Shown: in pieces, positions 1-5,227 of the stretch
Numbering within the stretch: position 1 is the stretch's first letter
Layout of the letters: the number at the start of each line of letters is the position of its first letter
NCBI GenBank assembly: GCA_003482555.1
Contig: DMYQ01000340.1
Location: 3,857-10,332 of the forward strand
DNA length: 6,476 nucleotides
Reading direction: 5' to 3'
DNA from: Janthinobacterium sp.
GTDB taxonomy: Bacteria; Pseudomonadota; Gammaproteobacteria; Burkholderiales; Burkholderiaceae_D
The notes under the pieces: model-generated
The model's database searches: none
The model's input: the letters and a program-made list of their open reading frames with translations, nothing else
What the model was told of the DNA's origin: nothing
Position numbers and translations under genes: made by a program

Positions 1-1168
1 GCATCACGCGCACGCCCCGGATCTTGCGCTTCTCGTCGACGCCCTGCGCGCTCACCCTGAGCATTTCATAATACGGCGCCCCGCTGCCCGCGTAAGTGAT
101 GACGATGGCCGGCGCCAGCCGGCCCGGCGCCTTCAGGCCCGCCATGTCCCAGCTGATGGCCCACTGCGAGCGGAACAGGGTGAGCGCGTTCAGGCCCGCC
201 AGCGTCGCTTCGGAGTGCTTGAAGGCGCTGCGCTCGCCGTCCCATTTTCCGCTGCGCGCACCCGCGTCCCTGTTGCGCGCGCGGCGCGCCGGGTCCGGGC
301 GCGGCTTGCCGTCCCGGTAGACGATGGCGCCCTTCTCGTCGCGCACATAAACGGCGTCGGCGCCGGCGCCGGGGCAGTCGGCGCCCATGGCGGCCAGGCA
401 GTAAGCATCTTCCTCGGTGGCGCGGGCCGCCAGCACACTGCCGATGTAGCGTTTGTAGCCATCCTGGACCAGCAGCATGCCGCCGTCGAGCAGGAAGGCT
501 TCGTCGATGGCGCGCTGGTCGCCGCCGGCGGCGGCCACCGCCAGGCCGCCGACCGCGCCCGCGACGGCGGCCTGGCGCGCCCGCCCTCCCGCCGCGTCCA
601 GCAGGGTTTCGCCGTTGACGGGAAAGGCGCGGCTGGCGGCGGCGCTCTGCACGCCGACGCGCATGGCCAGGTCGGCGTTGCCGGTGTGGCGATAGGTGTA
701 CCAGGCGGCGTAGGCGGCCGCGCCGCCCAGGTTCGCGTAGGCGGCGGCCGTCTGCGCGACGGCGTTCAGGTAGTCGGCTTCATGCGCCGTCGGCGCGGCG
801 CCGGCCTCCTCGTCCGCCATCGGCCGCGTCGCCAGATGCCACACGGCGTCGACGATGTTGGCCGCGCGCAGGCGCCGCTCCGCTTCGCTCAGGTTCTTCT
901 CGGCGCCGCGACTTTGGCGCCCGAGATAGGCGCTGATCGCCTGCGCCGCGTCCAGCGCCGCGGCGACGCCCGGCGCCGGCCCGGCTCCCGTCGGCGCGGC
1001 CGCCTTCGGGTGGGCCGCTTGCGCGGACGAGGGATCGGCCGCACCGGCGGCAAGCGGCGGCGCCAGCAGGCAGCCCAGGGTCGCGACCGCAAGCAGCGCG
1101 TGACGGCCAAAGGGGCGGCCGGATGCGTTTTTTTCACTGCGCCGGCGAGCCTCGAACGGTGCGGTCAT
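1..1168 (-). CDS. Exported protein of unknown function, 3' end outside window
   Basis: The frame is open for 389 codons from the ATG at 1168 to the window edge, with no stop. I do not recognise the family. Residues 1-22 are basic (RRR, GRPFGRH), 24-41 are hydrophobic, and a cleavage site around AAGA-AD (residues 41-45) is plausible, so this looks like a Sec signal peptide with a long n-region. The mature part begins with a low-complexity Ala/Pro stretch (45-70). It continues as an Ala-rich, probably helical domain (70-250) and then a more mixed region with Cys257 and Cys265, which could form a disulfide in the periplasm. Near the end, residues 330-345 and 352-372 are rich in Trp, Tyr and Phe and look like folded beta structure. 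The start is supported by AAAGGGGAGG two bases upstream. The gene lies 315 bp downstream of the beta-propeller gene on the same strand but probably has its own promoter. The reading frame is certain; the function is unknown. Confidence 0.8.
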   Translation of the reverse strand, partial: MTAPFEARRRSEKNASGRPFGRHALLAVATLGCLLAPPLAAGAADPSSAQAAHPKAAAPTGAGPAPGVAAALDAAQAISAYLGRQSRGAEKNLSEAERRLRAANIVDAVWHLATRPMADEEAGAAPTAHEADYLNAVAQTAAAYANLGGAAAYAAWYTYRHTGNADLAMRVGVQSAAASRAFPVNGETLLDAAGGRARQAAVAGAVGGLAVAAAGGDQRAIDEAFLLDGGMLLVQDGYKRYIGSVLAARATEEDAYCLAAMGADCPGAGADAVYVRDEKGAIVYRDGKPRPDPARRARNRDAGARSGKWDGERSAFKHSEATLAGLNALTLFRSQWAISWDMAGLKAPGRLAPAIVITYAGSGAPYYEMLRVSAQGVDEKRKIRGVRVM

Positions 1169-1170
1169 TG

Positions 1171-1180
1171 CCTCCCCTTT
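1171..1180 (-). promoter_or_regulatory. Ribosome binding site of the unknown exported protein
   Basis: The minus strand reads AAAGGGGAGG followed by CA and the ATG at 1168. This is a strong purine-rich Shine-Dalgarno sequence, though closer to the start than usual. It is the main reason for choosing this ATG. Confidence 0.6.
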
Positions 1181-1277
1181 GGGCTGGGGTGCGCATTCAC
1201 CGGCCGCGCGCGCTGTCAGGTAGCCGCGGCTGGAATGCCTCCCATGATTCGGTATCCGCTGCAAGTATGATGAAAGA

Positions 1278-1293
1278 AGCAATAAATTGCTTT
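1278..1293. repeat. AT-rich palindrome, possible operator
   Basis: AAGCAAT-AA-ATTGCTT is a perfect 7-bp inverted repeat with a 2-bp centre. It stands out in otherwise GC-rich DNA and lies 110 bp upstream of the exported-protein start. This placement suits an operator or activator site, but no known regulator consensus was recognised. Confidence 0.35.
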
Positions 1294-1346
1294 GATGGGC
1301 GGCAAAAGACGGTGCTTTTCCCGATTCCGGGGGAGTGGTTCGGATT

Positions 1347-1361
1347 GGCCCGGGGCGGGCC
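1347..1361. repeat. GC-rich hairpin downstream of the propeller gene
   Basis: GGCCCG-GGG-CGGGCC is a perfect 6-bp stem with a 3-nt loop. It is the second hairpin met by transcripts leaving the beta-propeller gene. No T-run follows on the minus strand, so it is not a standard intrinsic terminator. It may protect the mRNA 3' end. Confidence 0.35.
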
Positions 1362-1379
1362 TACGTGTGGCAGGTGATC

Positions 1380-1419
1380 GCGGAGATCGGATTCGCGGGT
1401 CCCGCTTCCCGATCTCCGC
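1380..1419 (-). terminator. Long hairpin after the propeller gene, possible terminator
   Basis: Perfect 11-bp arms GCGGAGATCGG and CCGATCTCCGC enclose an 18-nt interior that contains a further GCGGG/CCCGC pairing. The hairpin lies 65 bases past the stop of the beta-propeller gene, where an operon terminator is expected. The U-tract of a canonical intrinsic terminator is missing, so it may instead be a 3'-stabilising structure. Confidence 0.4.
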
Positions 1420-1483
1420 CTGTGTTTCCCGACAGACGGCATCCCCGGCGGCCGTTCGGCGCAGGGGACGGTCGTCGCGCGCC

Positions 1484-2782
1484 TTAGCGCAGGTTGCCGG
1501 TGTGGCCCACCGAATAGCGGCCCGGTTGCGGCCACACGGTCAAGCCATGCGGCTCTTGCCCGACCTTGATCTGCGCCACGGCGCCGCTCGCGGTGTCGAA
1601 GTGATAGACCACGTCGTCGTAGCGGCCGGACAGCCACAGCGACTTGCCGTCCGCGCTCACGTTACCCATGTCCGGGCTGCCGCCGCCGGGGATGGTCCAC
1701 TGCGACACCACTTTCTCGGTCGCGAAGTCGATCACGGTCACGCTGCCGTGGCCCTTGCGGCCGCCGTGGATCTTGTGGGTGCCGCGATTGGCAACGTAAA
1801 ACCGCTTGCCGTCGCGGCTGGGGTAAATGCCGTGCGCGCCCAGGCCGGTGGCGATGAAGCCGATTTCCTTGAACGCGTCGCCGTCGACGACGTGGACGCC
1901 GTCCGCTTCCATGTCGGCGATGTAAAAGCGCTTGCCATCCGGCGAAATGCGTATGTCTTGCGGCATGCCCTTGGTCGAGGTGCAGATTTCGCTCGCGCCC
2001 GGGCCGTCCGGGATCGCCGTGCGCGCGTCCTTGTAGCGCGTGCGCGGCATGTTCAGCTTCAGGTAACCGGCCACGCTGCGCTTGAGCAGGTCGATCTTGG
2101 CCACGCTGCCGTCAAACTCGCAGGTAAACAGGGCGTAGCGGCCGTCGATGGAAAAGTCGGCGTGGTTGATGCCGCCGCACTTGGGCGCGTCGATCGAATA
2201 CTGCATCTCCATCGTGTGCGGATCGCGGAAGTCGAGGCGGTGCTTGGCCTCGGCCACCACGATGGCCGACTTGCCGTCCGGCGTGAAGTACAGATTGTAG
2301 GGATCGTCGACGGGGATTTCCTTGCCCGGCTTGCCGGTGCGCGGGTCGATCGGCGTCAGGCTGCCGGTGCTGCGCCGCTCGGCGTTGTTCGCCACCCACA
2401 GGGTGCGCAAGTCCCAGGACGGCACCACGTGCTGGGGCGCGCTGCCGACCTTGTATTTATCCACCACCTTCATGGCGACCGGGTCGATGACGTAGACGTC
2501 GTTGGAGCGCAGATTCGGCACGTAGATGCGCTCCAGGTCGCCCTTCACGACGGGACTCAGGTGGCTGGGGCCGTTGTTTTCGCTGTACAGATTGTTCGGG
2601 TCGAGCACCGGCGGCATGCCGGGAATGGTGACGATGGGGCCGGTGGCGGCAGGCGCCTTGTCGGCCACCTTCTCGACCGCCTTGTCGGCGGCGATGACGC
2701 GGCTGGCGACAAAGGCGCCGCTGCTGGCCAGCAGCGCGAGGACGACGCCGACGCGCAATGTGGTGTGTGGTTTCAAAGTCAT
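1484..2782 (-). CDS. Exported YVTN/YncE-type beta-propeller protein
   Basis: This 432-residue protein starts with a signal sequence: basic residues, a hydrophobic core (11-27) and a likely cleavage site after Val-Ile-Ala (31). A short Lys/Ala linker follows. From about residue 85 it is built of repeats with the beta-propeller signature 'SPDGKRFYIA ... V.VID'. Clear repeats start near 87, 128, 166, 210, 280, 320 and 376, which fits a seven-bladed propeller. Conserved-looking His residues open several blades (His118, His207, His317, His412), and Cys202, Cys221 and Cys267 are present. Related folds include YncE, the cytochrome cd1 heme-d1 domain and NirF, but no catalytic signature proves enzyme activity, and a binding or scaffold role is equally possible. 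The ATG at 2782 overlaps the TGA of the upstream creatininase gene (ATGA) and is preceded by AGGA, which implies translational coupling. The frame stays open upstream to 3121, but that stretch overlaps the creatininase gene and would lose the signal peptide. Function is inferred only at fold level. Confidence 0.9.
   Translation of the reverse strand: MTLKPHTTLRVGVVLALLASSGAFVASRVIAADKAVEKVADKAPAATGPIVTIPGMPPVLDPNNLYSENNGPSHLSPVVKGDLERIYVPNLRSNDVYVIDPVAMKVVDKYKVGSAPQHVVPSWDLRTLWVANNAERRSTGSLTPIDPRTGKPGKEIPVDDPYNLYFTPDGKSAIVVAEAKHRLDFRDPHTMEMQYSIDAPKCGGINHADFSIDGRYALFTCEFDGSVAKIDLLKRSVAGYLKLNMPRTRYKDARTAIPDGPGASEICTSTKGMPQDIRISPDGKRFYIADMEADGVHVVDGDAFKEIGFIATGLGAHGIYPSRDGKRFYVANRGTHKIHGGRKGHGSVTVIDFATEKVVSQWTIPGGGSPDMGNVSADGKSLWLSGRYDDVVYHFDTASGAVAQIKVGQEPHGLTVWPQPGRYSVGHTGNLR
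2779..2782 (-). other. ATGA stop/start overlap coupling the two genes
   Basis: The minus strand reads AGGAAATGA here. ATG (2782-2780) starts the beta-propeller and TGA (2781-2779) ends the creatininase. The 4-bp overlap, with AGGA just before it, is typical of translational coupling and suggests that the two proteins are made together. Confidence 0.85.
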
Positions 2783-3642
2783 TTCCTGTTCGTGGTGGTT
2801 GCGGCGCGCTGGTCGCGCTCCTTGATGTAGCCTCGGATGGCGCTGACGGACGTATCGATGATGCGTTGCACGCCCAATTGTCCCAGTTCTGCGGTGGCGC
2901 GTTTCGGGTCGCCGCGCACGCCGTCGCTCGGGCCGGGCTTGGGCCCGCGCGCGAGCGCGTCCACGCGCACCAGCGATTTGTCGACCGCCAGCGACAGCGC
3001 GGTGTCGGCCAGGCCGGCGTGCAGGCCGATCTCGGCGGCGCCAAAGCCGCGGCTCTTCAGGTCGGCGACGAAGCCGCTCTGCGTCACCTGGTAATAATCG
3101 AGCAGCGCGTGGGCGCGGCAACTGGGGTCAAGGGCCCATTCGCGGTTCAGGCGCGTGGCCACCTTCTCTTCATTTTTTTGGTAGCCGCCGTGGTCGCCGA
3201 TGAAGACGACGTCGCGGAAACCGTGCTGCTTGAAGCTGCGCGCGGTCGCCTCCAGCAGCGATTCGAAGGTGGCGTCGGGAATCGAGATGGTGCCGGCGAA
3301 ACGCATGTGGCCGGCCGGCGGATGTATCGCCCCCTCCGGCACATAGGCGATGACGGGGGCGACGACAGCGTTGCCGAGCTTTTGCGCAATCTGCCGCGCC
3401 AGCGCGTGGGCGCGCACATTGTGCTTGCCCAGCTCCATGTAGGGGCCGCTCTGCTCCGTGCCCCCGATCGGGACCAGGACGGTGGTGGCGCCGGCGGCGA
3501 TGCGGTCGCGCAGCTCGGTGCTCGTCATTTCTTCGATGTAGACGCTGGCCGCCTCGGTGGCGGCGGCCGGCGGCGCGTGCAAGCCGAACGCGCCGGCCAG
3601 CAGCAGCAAGGCGGGCCAGCGCTTCAGGGTTGGCGCCCTCAT
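2779..3642 (-). CDS. Exported creatininase-family protein with altered metal ligands
   Basis: This is a creatininase-superfamily protein of 287 residues, close to the family's usual length of about 250-260 plus a signal peptide. Residues 1-28 form a Sec-type signal (KRW, a Leu-rich core, cleavage near PPAAA-TE), so it should act in the periplasm. Family landmarks in order are VLVPIGGTEQSGP (55-67), LGKHN (71-75), GHMRFAGTIS (111-120), the FIGDHGGYQ loop (147-155) and HAGLADT (208-214). Glu63 and His151 match classical ligands. The His two residues after the Glu is Ser65 here, and the Asp of the usual LGTDT is His74. I recall other family members with an EQNGP...GKHN pattern, so this may be a subfamily trait rather than decay. 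It could be an amidohydrolase or a peptidase such as MftE; the substrate is unknown. It is first in an operon with the beta-propeller gene. The frame can also start at a GTG at 3681, but the ATG at 3642 gives the better signal peptide. Neither start has a clear Shine-Dalgarno. Confidence 0.9.
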   Translation of the reverse strand: MRAPTLKRWPALLLLAGAFGLHAPPAAATEAASVYIEEMTSTELRDRIAAGATTVLVPIGGTEQSGPYMELGKHNVRAHALARQIAQKLGNAVVAPVIAYVPEGAIHPPAGHMRFAGTISIPDATFESLLEATARSFKQHGFRDVVFIGDHGGYQKNEEKVATRLNREWALDPSCRAHALLDYYQVTQSGFVADLKSRGFGAAEIGLHAGLADTALSLAVDKSLVRVDALARGPKPGPSDGVRGDPKRATAELGQLGVQRIIDTSVSAIRGYIKERDQRAATTTNRK

Positions 3643-3773
3643 CGTGGACGGGCCGCGCCGGCGCAAGACAGGGCGGCGCACGGATGCAAAGCTGGATTCA
3701 TGGTTGGACTATTCAAGGTGAGGAGCGGCCGTGGCGCGGCGCCGGACGAGGCATGTCGGGCGCAACGTTGGCC

Positions 3774-3779
3774 AGTGTG
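3774..3779 (-). promoter_or_regulatory. Possible -10 of an FNR-dependent promoter
   Basis: CACACT on the minus strand matches TATAAT at three of six positions. It lies exactly 22 bases downstream of the FNR-type box, the spacing of a class II FNR promoter (box centred at -41.5). That would put the transcription start near 3767 and give a leader of about 125 nt. The element is weak, as activator-dependent -10 elements often are, and rests mainly on spacing. Confidence 0.3.
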
Positions 3780-3781
3780 GG

Positions 3782-3793
3782 CGCTTGCAAGCG
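3782..3793. repeat. 12-bp perfect palindrome in the promoter spacer
   Basis: CGCTTGCAAGCG is perfectly self-complementary. It lies between the FNR-type box and the proposed -10, where a bound protein would block or modify RNA polymerase. No regulator consensus was recognised. Confidence 0.4.
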
Positions 3794-3801
3794 ATATTTC
3801 A

Positions 3802-3815
3802 TTGATGTGCATCAA
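3802..3815. promoter_or_regulatory. Perfect FNR/Anr/Dnr-type box
   Basis: TTGAT-GTGC-ATCAA matches all ten defined positions of the FNR-family consensus (TTGAT-N4-ATCAA). It lies 160 bp upstream of the creatininase ATG in an intergenic region, and the only gene it can drive downstream is the creatininase/beta-propeller operon. FNR-family activators (FNR, Anr, Dnr, FixK) switch genes on under low oxygen or in response to nitric oxide. The site is seen directly; oxygen control of this operon is inferred. Confidence 0.7.
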
Positions 3816-3864
3816 ATTACAGGTATTCAAGACGGCTCCGGAAATGCCGCGGTCAGCCTCGCTA

Positions 3865-3951
3865 TTAACATATGGCAACACCAAAGCGGGAGGCCAACAG
3901 CACCAGTGGCAATAGCGGCAATAAGAGCGATAGGGGCAAGCCCGCAATCAT
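3865..3951 (-). CDS. Candidate leaderless small hydrophobic peptide (28 aa)
   Basis: An ATG at 3951 opens 28 codons ending in TAA. The peptide is almost entirely hydrophobic (MIAGLPLSLLLPLLPLVLLA at its start) and would form one membrane segment. There is no Shine-Dalgarno, but a perfect TATAAT ends 7 bases before the ATG, so a transcript could begin at the ATG itself and be translated leaderless. The frame is short and could be chance, and I know of no matching family. Confidence 0.2.
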   Translation of the reverse strand: MIAGLPLSLLLPLLPLVLLASRFGVAIC

Positions 3952-3957
3952 GTCCGT

Positions 3958-3963
3958 ATTATA
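3958..3963 (-). promoter_or_regulatory. Consensus -10 element TATAAT
   Basis: TATAAT reads perfectly on the minus strand. The hexamer 17 bases upstream (CGGAAA) matches the -35 consensus at only three positions. It could serve the small reading frame at 3951 or give the creatininase operon a second promoter with a leader of about 310 nt that includes the FNR-type box. Confidence 0.35.
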
Positions 3964-4030
3964 GTGCTTGGCCGGCGATTTTTCCGCTCCAGAGTACGCT
4001 GGCGCGCGCATGCCGGCAAAACAGGGTGGT

Positions 4031-4063
4031 GCCGGGACGGTTGCGGGCGTGCAAAATCCCGGC
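4031..4063 (-). terminator. Nested hairpin after the membrane-protein gene
   Basis: On the minus strand GCCGGGA and TCCCGGC form a 7-bp stem, with an inner TTGC/GCAA pairing around a 6-nt loop. It begins 22 bases past the stop at 4085. The nearest T-run (TTTT) comes about 10 bases after the stem, so an intrinsic terminator is possible but not canonical. Confidence 0.35.
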
Positions 4064-4084
4064 GTCCCGATGCACCCGCGCCAC

Positions 4085-4097
4085 TTAATTTACAAAA
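4085..4097. repeat. 13-bp direct repeat, copy 1
   Basis: TTAATTTACAAAA, exactly repeated at 5215-5227. This copy covers the stop codon of the membrane-protein gene. Confidence 0.35.
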
Positions 4098-4639
4098 ACA
4101 TATTTTCCCGCGATCTTTTTAGGGCCAAAGGCCATTACATCGGGAAATAATTTTGACCGGGCATACCAAATCAAGGTCAAAAAAATCACATTAATCATAA
4201 AAACAACACCGACTGACACAGGCTCCTCGCTGAAACCTTTGAGGGCGCTGGGCATCTGCATGAGTGACAGCACGATGAATACATTGTACATACCCAGCGA
4301 ATGCCTATAAAAACCCCAGGCGAACAGCAGGGAGACCAGCACCACGATAACGCCGACAATCAGCATGCCTGTCGCGCCGAGCATTTCCGCCATTCCAAAA
4401 AGCGCCAGGAATCCGGCAAGCATCTCGATGAAGATGATGGCGATCGCCCCATAAGTCCACTTCGCATGGCACTCGCACCGCACCGGCGTCGCATAGCTCG
4501 CGATCAGGGATGCGATTTTTTTATCGTCGACGCCTTGCCCTGTCATCCGGCTAAACACTTCTCCCGCGCCGACGCCGTCGTCGAGCAGTCCGCGCACTTG
4601 CGCTTTCATTTCATACAATTCCACATATATCCTGTTCAT
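4085..4639 (-). CDS. Unrecognised multi-pass membrane protein
   Basis: This 184-residue protein has no family I can name. The first 60 residues are soluble and probably helical (acidic DDGVGAGE, then DDKKIASLIASY), and end in Cys-Glu-Cys at 55-57. Four hydrophobic segments follow, at about 62-83, 89-110, 116-133 and 140-160. The tail is charged and includes LFPDVMAFGPKK (164-175); a similar 'LFP..FFGPKK' ending is one I recall in other small bacterial membrane proteins, so this may be a tail motif. The ATG at 4639 lacks a clear Shine-Dalgarno. A GTG at 4624 has AGGA five bases upstream and may be the true start. The frame is open further back to 4774, but that part overlaps the acetyltransferase gene and looks non-coding. 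The DNA is clearly poorer in G+C than its neighbours: bases 4141-4200 contain only 20 G/C of 60. This suggests recent acquisition. Confidence 0.75.
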   Translation of the reverse strand: MNRIYVELYEMKAQVRGLLDDGVGAGEVFSRMTGQGVDDKKIASLIASYATPVRCECHAKWTYGAIAIIFIEMLAGFLALFGMAEMLGATGMLIVGVIVVLVSLLFAWGFYRHSLGMYNVFIVLSLMQMPSALKGFSEEPVSVGVVFMINVIFLTLIWYARSKLFPDVMAFGPKKIAGKYVFVN

Positions 4640-4644
4640 TGATC

Positions 4645-4659
4645 GGACGACATTCGTCC
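4645..4659. repeat. Hairpin in the leader of the membrane-protein gene
   Basis: GGACGA-CAT-TCGTCC is a perfect 6-bp inverted repeat with a 3-nt loop, ending 5 bases upstream of the ATG at 4639. On the plus strand it is followed by TGG and five T, so it resembles an intrinsic terminator in that direction. On the minus strand it would fold in the 5' leader and could affect translation start. Confidence 0.4.
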
Positions 4660-4724
4660 TGGTTTTTAAAAAAAACACGCCTATGCACGCTATTCGCGCC
4701 CCCAGGGCCGCGGCTGGCGACTGC

Positions 4725-5153
4725 TCAAACCGCACGCTTCTTGACAAAGCGCTTGCGCACTTCGGCGTAGCCATTGCGTAGATAAAACCGGTGCGCCCCT
4801 TCCCGGCTTTCGTGGGACGACAATTCGATGTGGCCGCAGCCCCGGCGCCAGGCGTCCTCTTCCGCGCGTGCCAGCAAGGCGGCGCCCGCCCCCGTGCCGC
4901 GAGCAGACTCTTCCACCACCAGCGCGGAAATGAGCCCCCACGGCGACGCTTCGTGCAGCGGCACGATATAGTTCAAGACCAGCACGCCGATCACCTCGCC
5001 CTCGTCCACGGCGACAAAGGATTGCGCGTCGGCGGCGCCAAACTGCGCCGTCCAGCGCCGGGCCAGCTCGGCGGAGCTGGTCTGGTATCCGAGTTGCCGA
5101 AATAACTCTGTCAGTTCCGGCAAGTCCCCACTCCGGGTTTCGCGAATGTCCAT
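4725..5153 (-). CDS. GNAT-family N-acetyltransferase
   Basis: This 142-residue single-domain protein has the full GNAT layout and would transfer an acetyl group from acetyl-CoA to an amine in the cytoplasm. Residues 1-23 are the first strand and helix (IRETRSGDLPELTELFRQLG), 46-64 the central strands, and 76-96 motif A with the acetyl-CoA pyrophosphate loop R85-G-T-G-A-G90. Residues 107-113 (GHIELSS) form the next strand, and 121-129 (HRFYLRNGY) are motif B with the usual Tyr. The length is normal for the family. The acceptor cannot be told from sequence, so it could be a small molecule, a peptide or an antibiotic amine. No clear Shine-Dalgarno precedes the ATG at 5153, but a reasonable promoter lies about 45 bases upstream. 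The gene is GC-rich like the rest of the window, unlike the membrane-protein gene that follows it after 85 bp. Family assignment is secure. Confidence 0.93.
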   Translation of the reverse strand: MDIRETRSGDLPELTELFRQLGYQTSSAELARRWTAQFGAADAQSFVAVDEGEVIGVLVLNYIVPLHEASPWGLISALVVEESARGTGAGAALLARAEEDAWRRGCGHIELSSHESREGAHRFYLRNGYAEVRKRFVKKRAV

Positions 5154-5195
5154 GCGGATAGTGCGGCGATGGGCCGCTGAATAAGGTAAGTCGCA

Positions 5196-5225
5196 ATTAT
5201 GCCCGAATCATTGTTTAATTTACAA
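5196..5225 (-). promoter_or_regulatory. Candidate sigma-70 promoter for the acetyltransferase
   Basis: TTGTAA (5225-5220, four of six to TTGACA) and CATAAT (5201-5196, five of six to TATAAT) are separated by 18 bases on the minus strand. The start would fall near 5189, giving a leader of about 36 nt before the ATG at 5153. The element sits in an AT-rich patch at the decayed end of the P450 gene. Confidence 0.45.
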
Positions 5226-5227
5226 AA
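5215..5227. repeat. 13-bp direct repeat, copy 2
   Basis: TTAATTTACAAAA, identical to 4085-4097. This copy lies at the decayed 3' end of the P450 gene. Together the two copies bound the membrane-protein and acetyltransferase genes. Confidence 0.35.

Larger units (their letters stand above)
1169..1483. other. Intergenic gap of 315 bp with hairpins and a palindrome
   Basis: There is no convincing gene here. The gap follows the beta-propeller stop (1484) and precedes the exported-protein start (1168), both on the minus strand. The half nearest the propeller holds two GC-rich inverted repeats (1380-1419 and 1347-1361), consistent with the 3' end of that transcript. The half nearest the next gene is richer in A/T around 1262-1320, contains a perfect 7-bp inverted repeat (1278-1293), and is the likely promoter area for the next gene. 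I could not find a -35/-10 pair with good spacing. Confidence 0.6.
3643..4084. other. Regulatory gap of 442 bp upstream of the creatininase operon
   Basis: There is no ordinary gene here. From high to low coordinates the gap holds an imperfect hairpin just past the membrane-protein stop (4031-4063), a consensus TATAAT (3963-3958) followed by a candidate leaderless small reading frame (3951-3865), a perfect FNR-type box (3802-3815), a 12-bp palindrome (3782-3793) and a possible -10 (3779-3774). The last 130 bases before the creatininase ATG are GC-rich leader in which I see no further structure. Confidence 0.7.

Noticed and set aside
1060..1100. Lipobox in the exported protein (Thr-Leu-Gly-Cys33)
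   Set aside because: Position -3 is Thr rather than Leu or Val, and a better Sec cleavage site follows about ten residues later.
215..1270. Plus-strand open frame of 351 codons
   Set aside because: It is antisense to the exported protein. The minus frame has a good ribosome site and a signal peptide; this one has neither.
1304..1319. AAAAG/CTTTT inverted repeat as a terminator
   Set aside because: The stem is only 5 bp, AT-rich, and lies nearer the next gene's promoter area than the propeller gene's 3' end.
1292..2830. Plus-strand open frame of 512 codons
   Set aside because: It lies opposite the beta-propeller gene. Its translation is His/Val/Ala-rich low-complexity sequence with no domain, as expected for the antisense of a GC-rich gene.
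2783..3121. N-terminal extension of the beta-propeller to 545 residues
   Set aside because: The extension overlaps the creatininase gene out of frame, is Arg-rich nonsense and would bury the signal peptide.
2758..3915. Plus-strand open frame of 385 codons
   Set aside because: It is antisense to the creatininase gene and its promoter region, and shows no recognisable motif or plausible start context.
4640..4774. N-terminal extension of the membrane protein to 229 residues
   Set aside because: It runs into the 3' end of the acetyltransferase gene, crosses the T-run and leader hairpin, and has no ribosome site.
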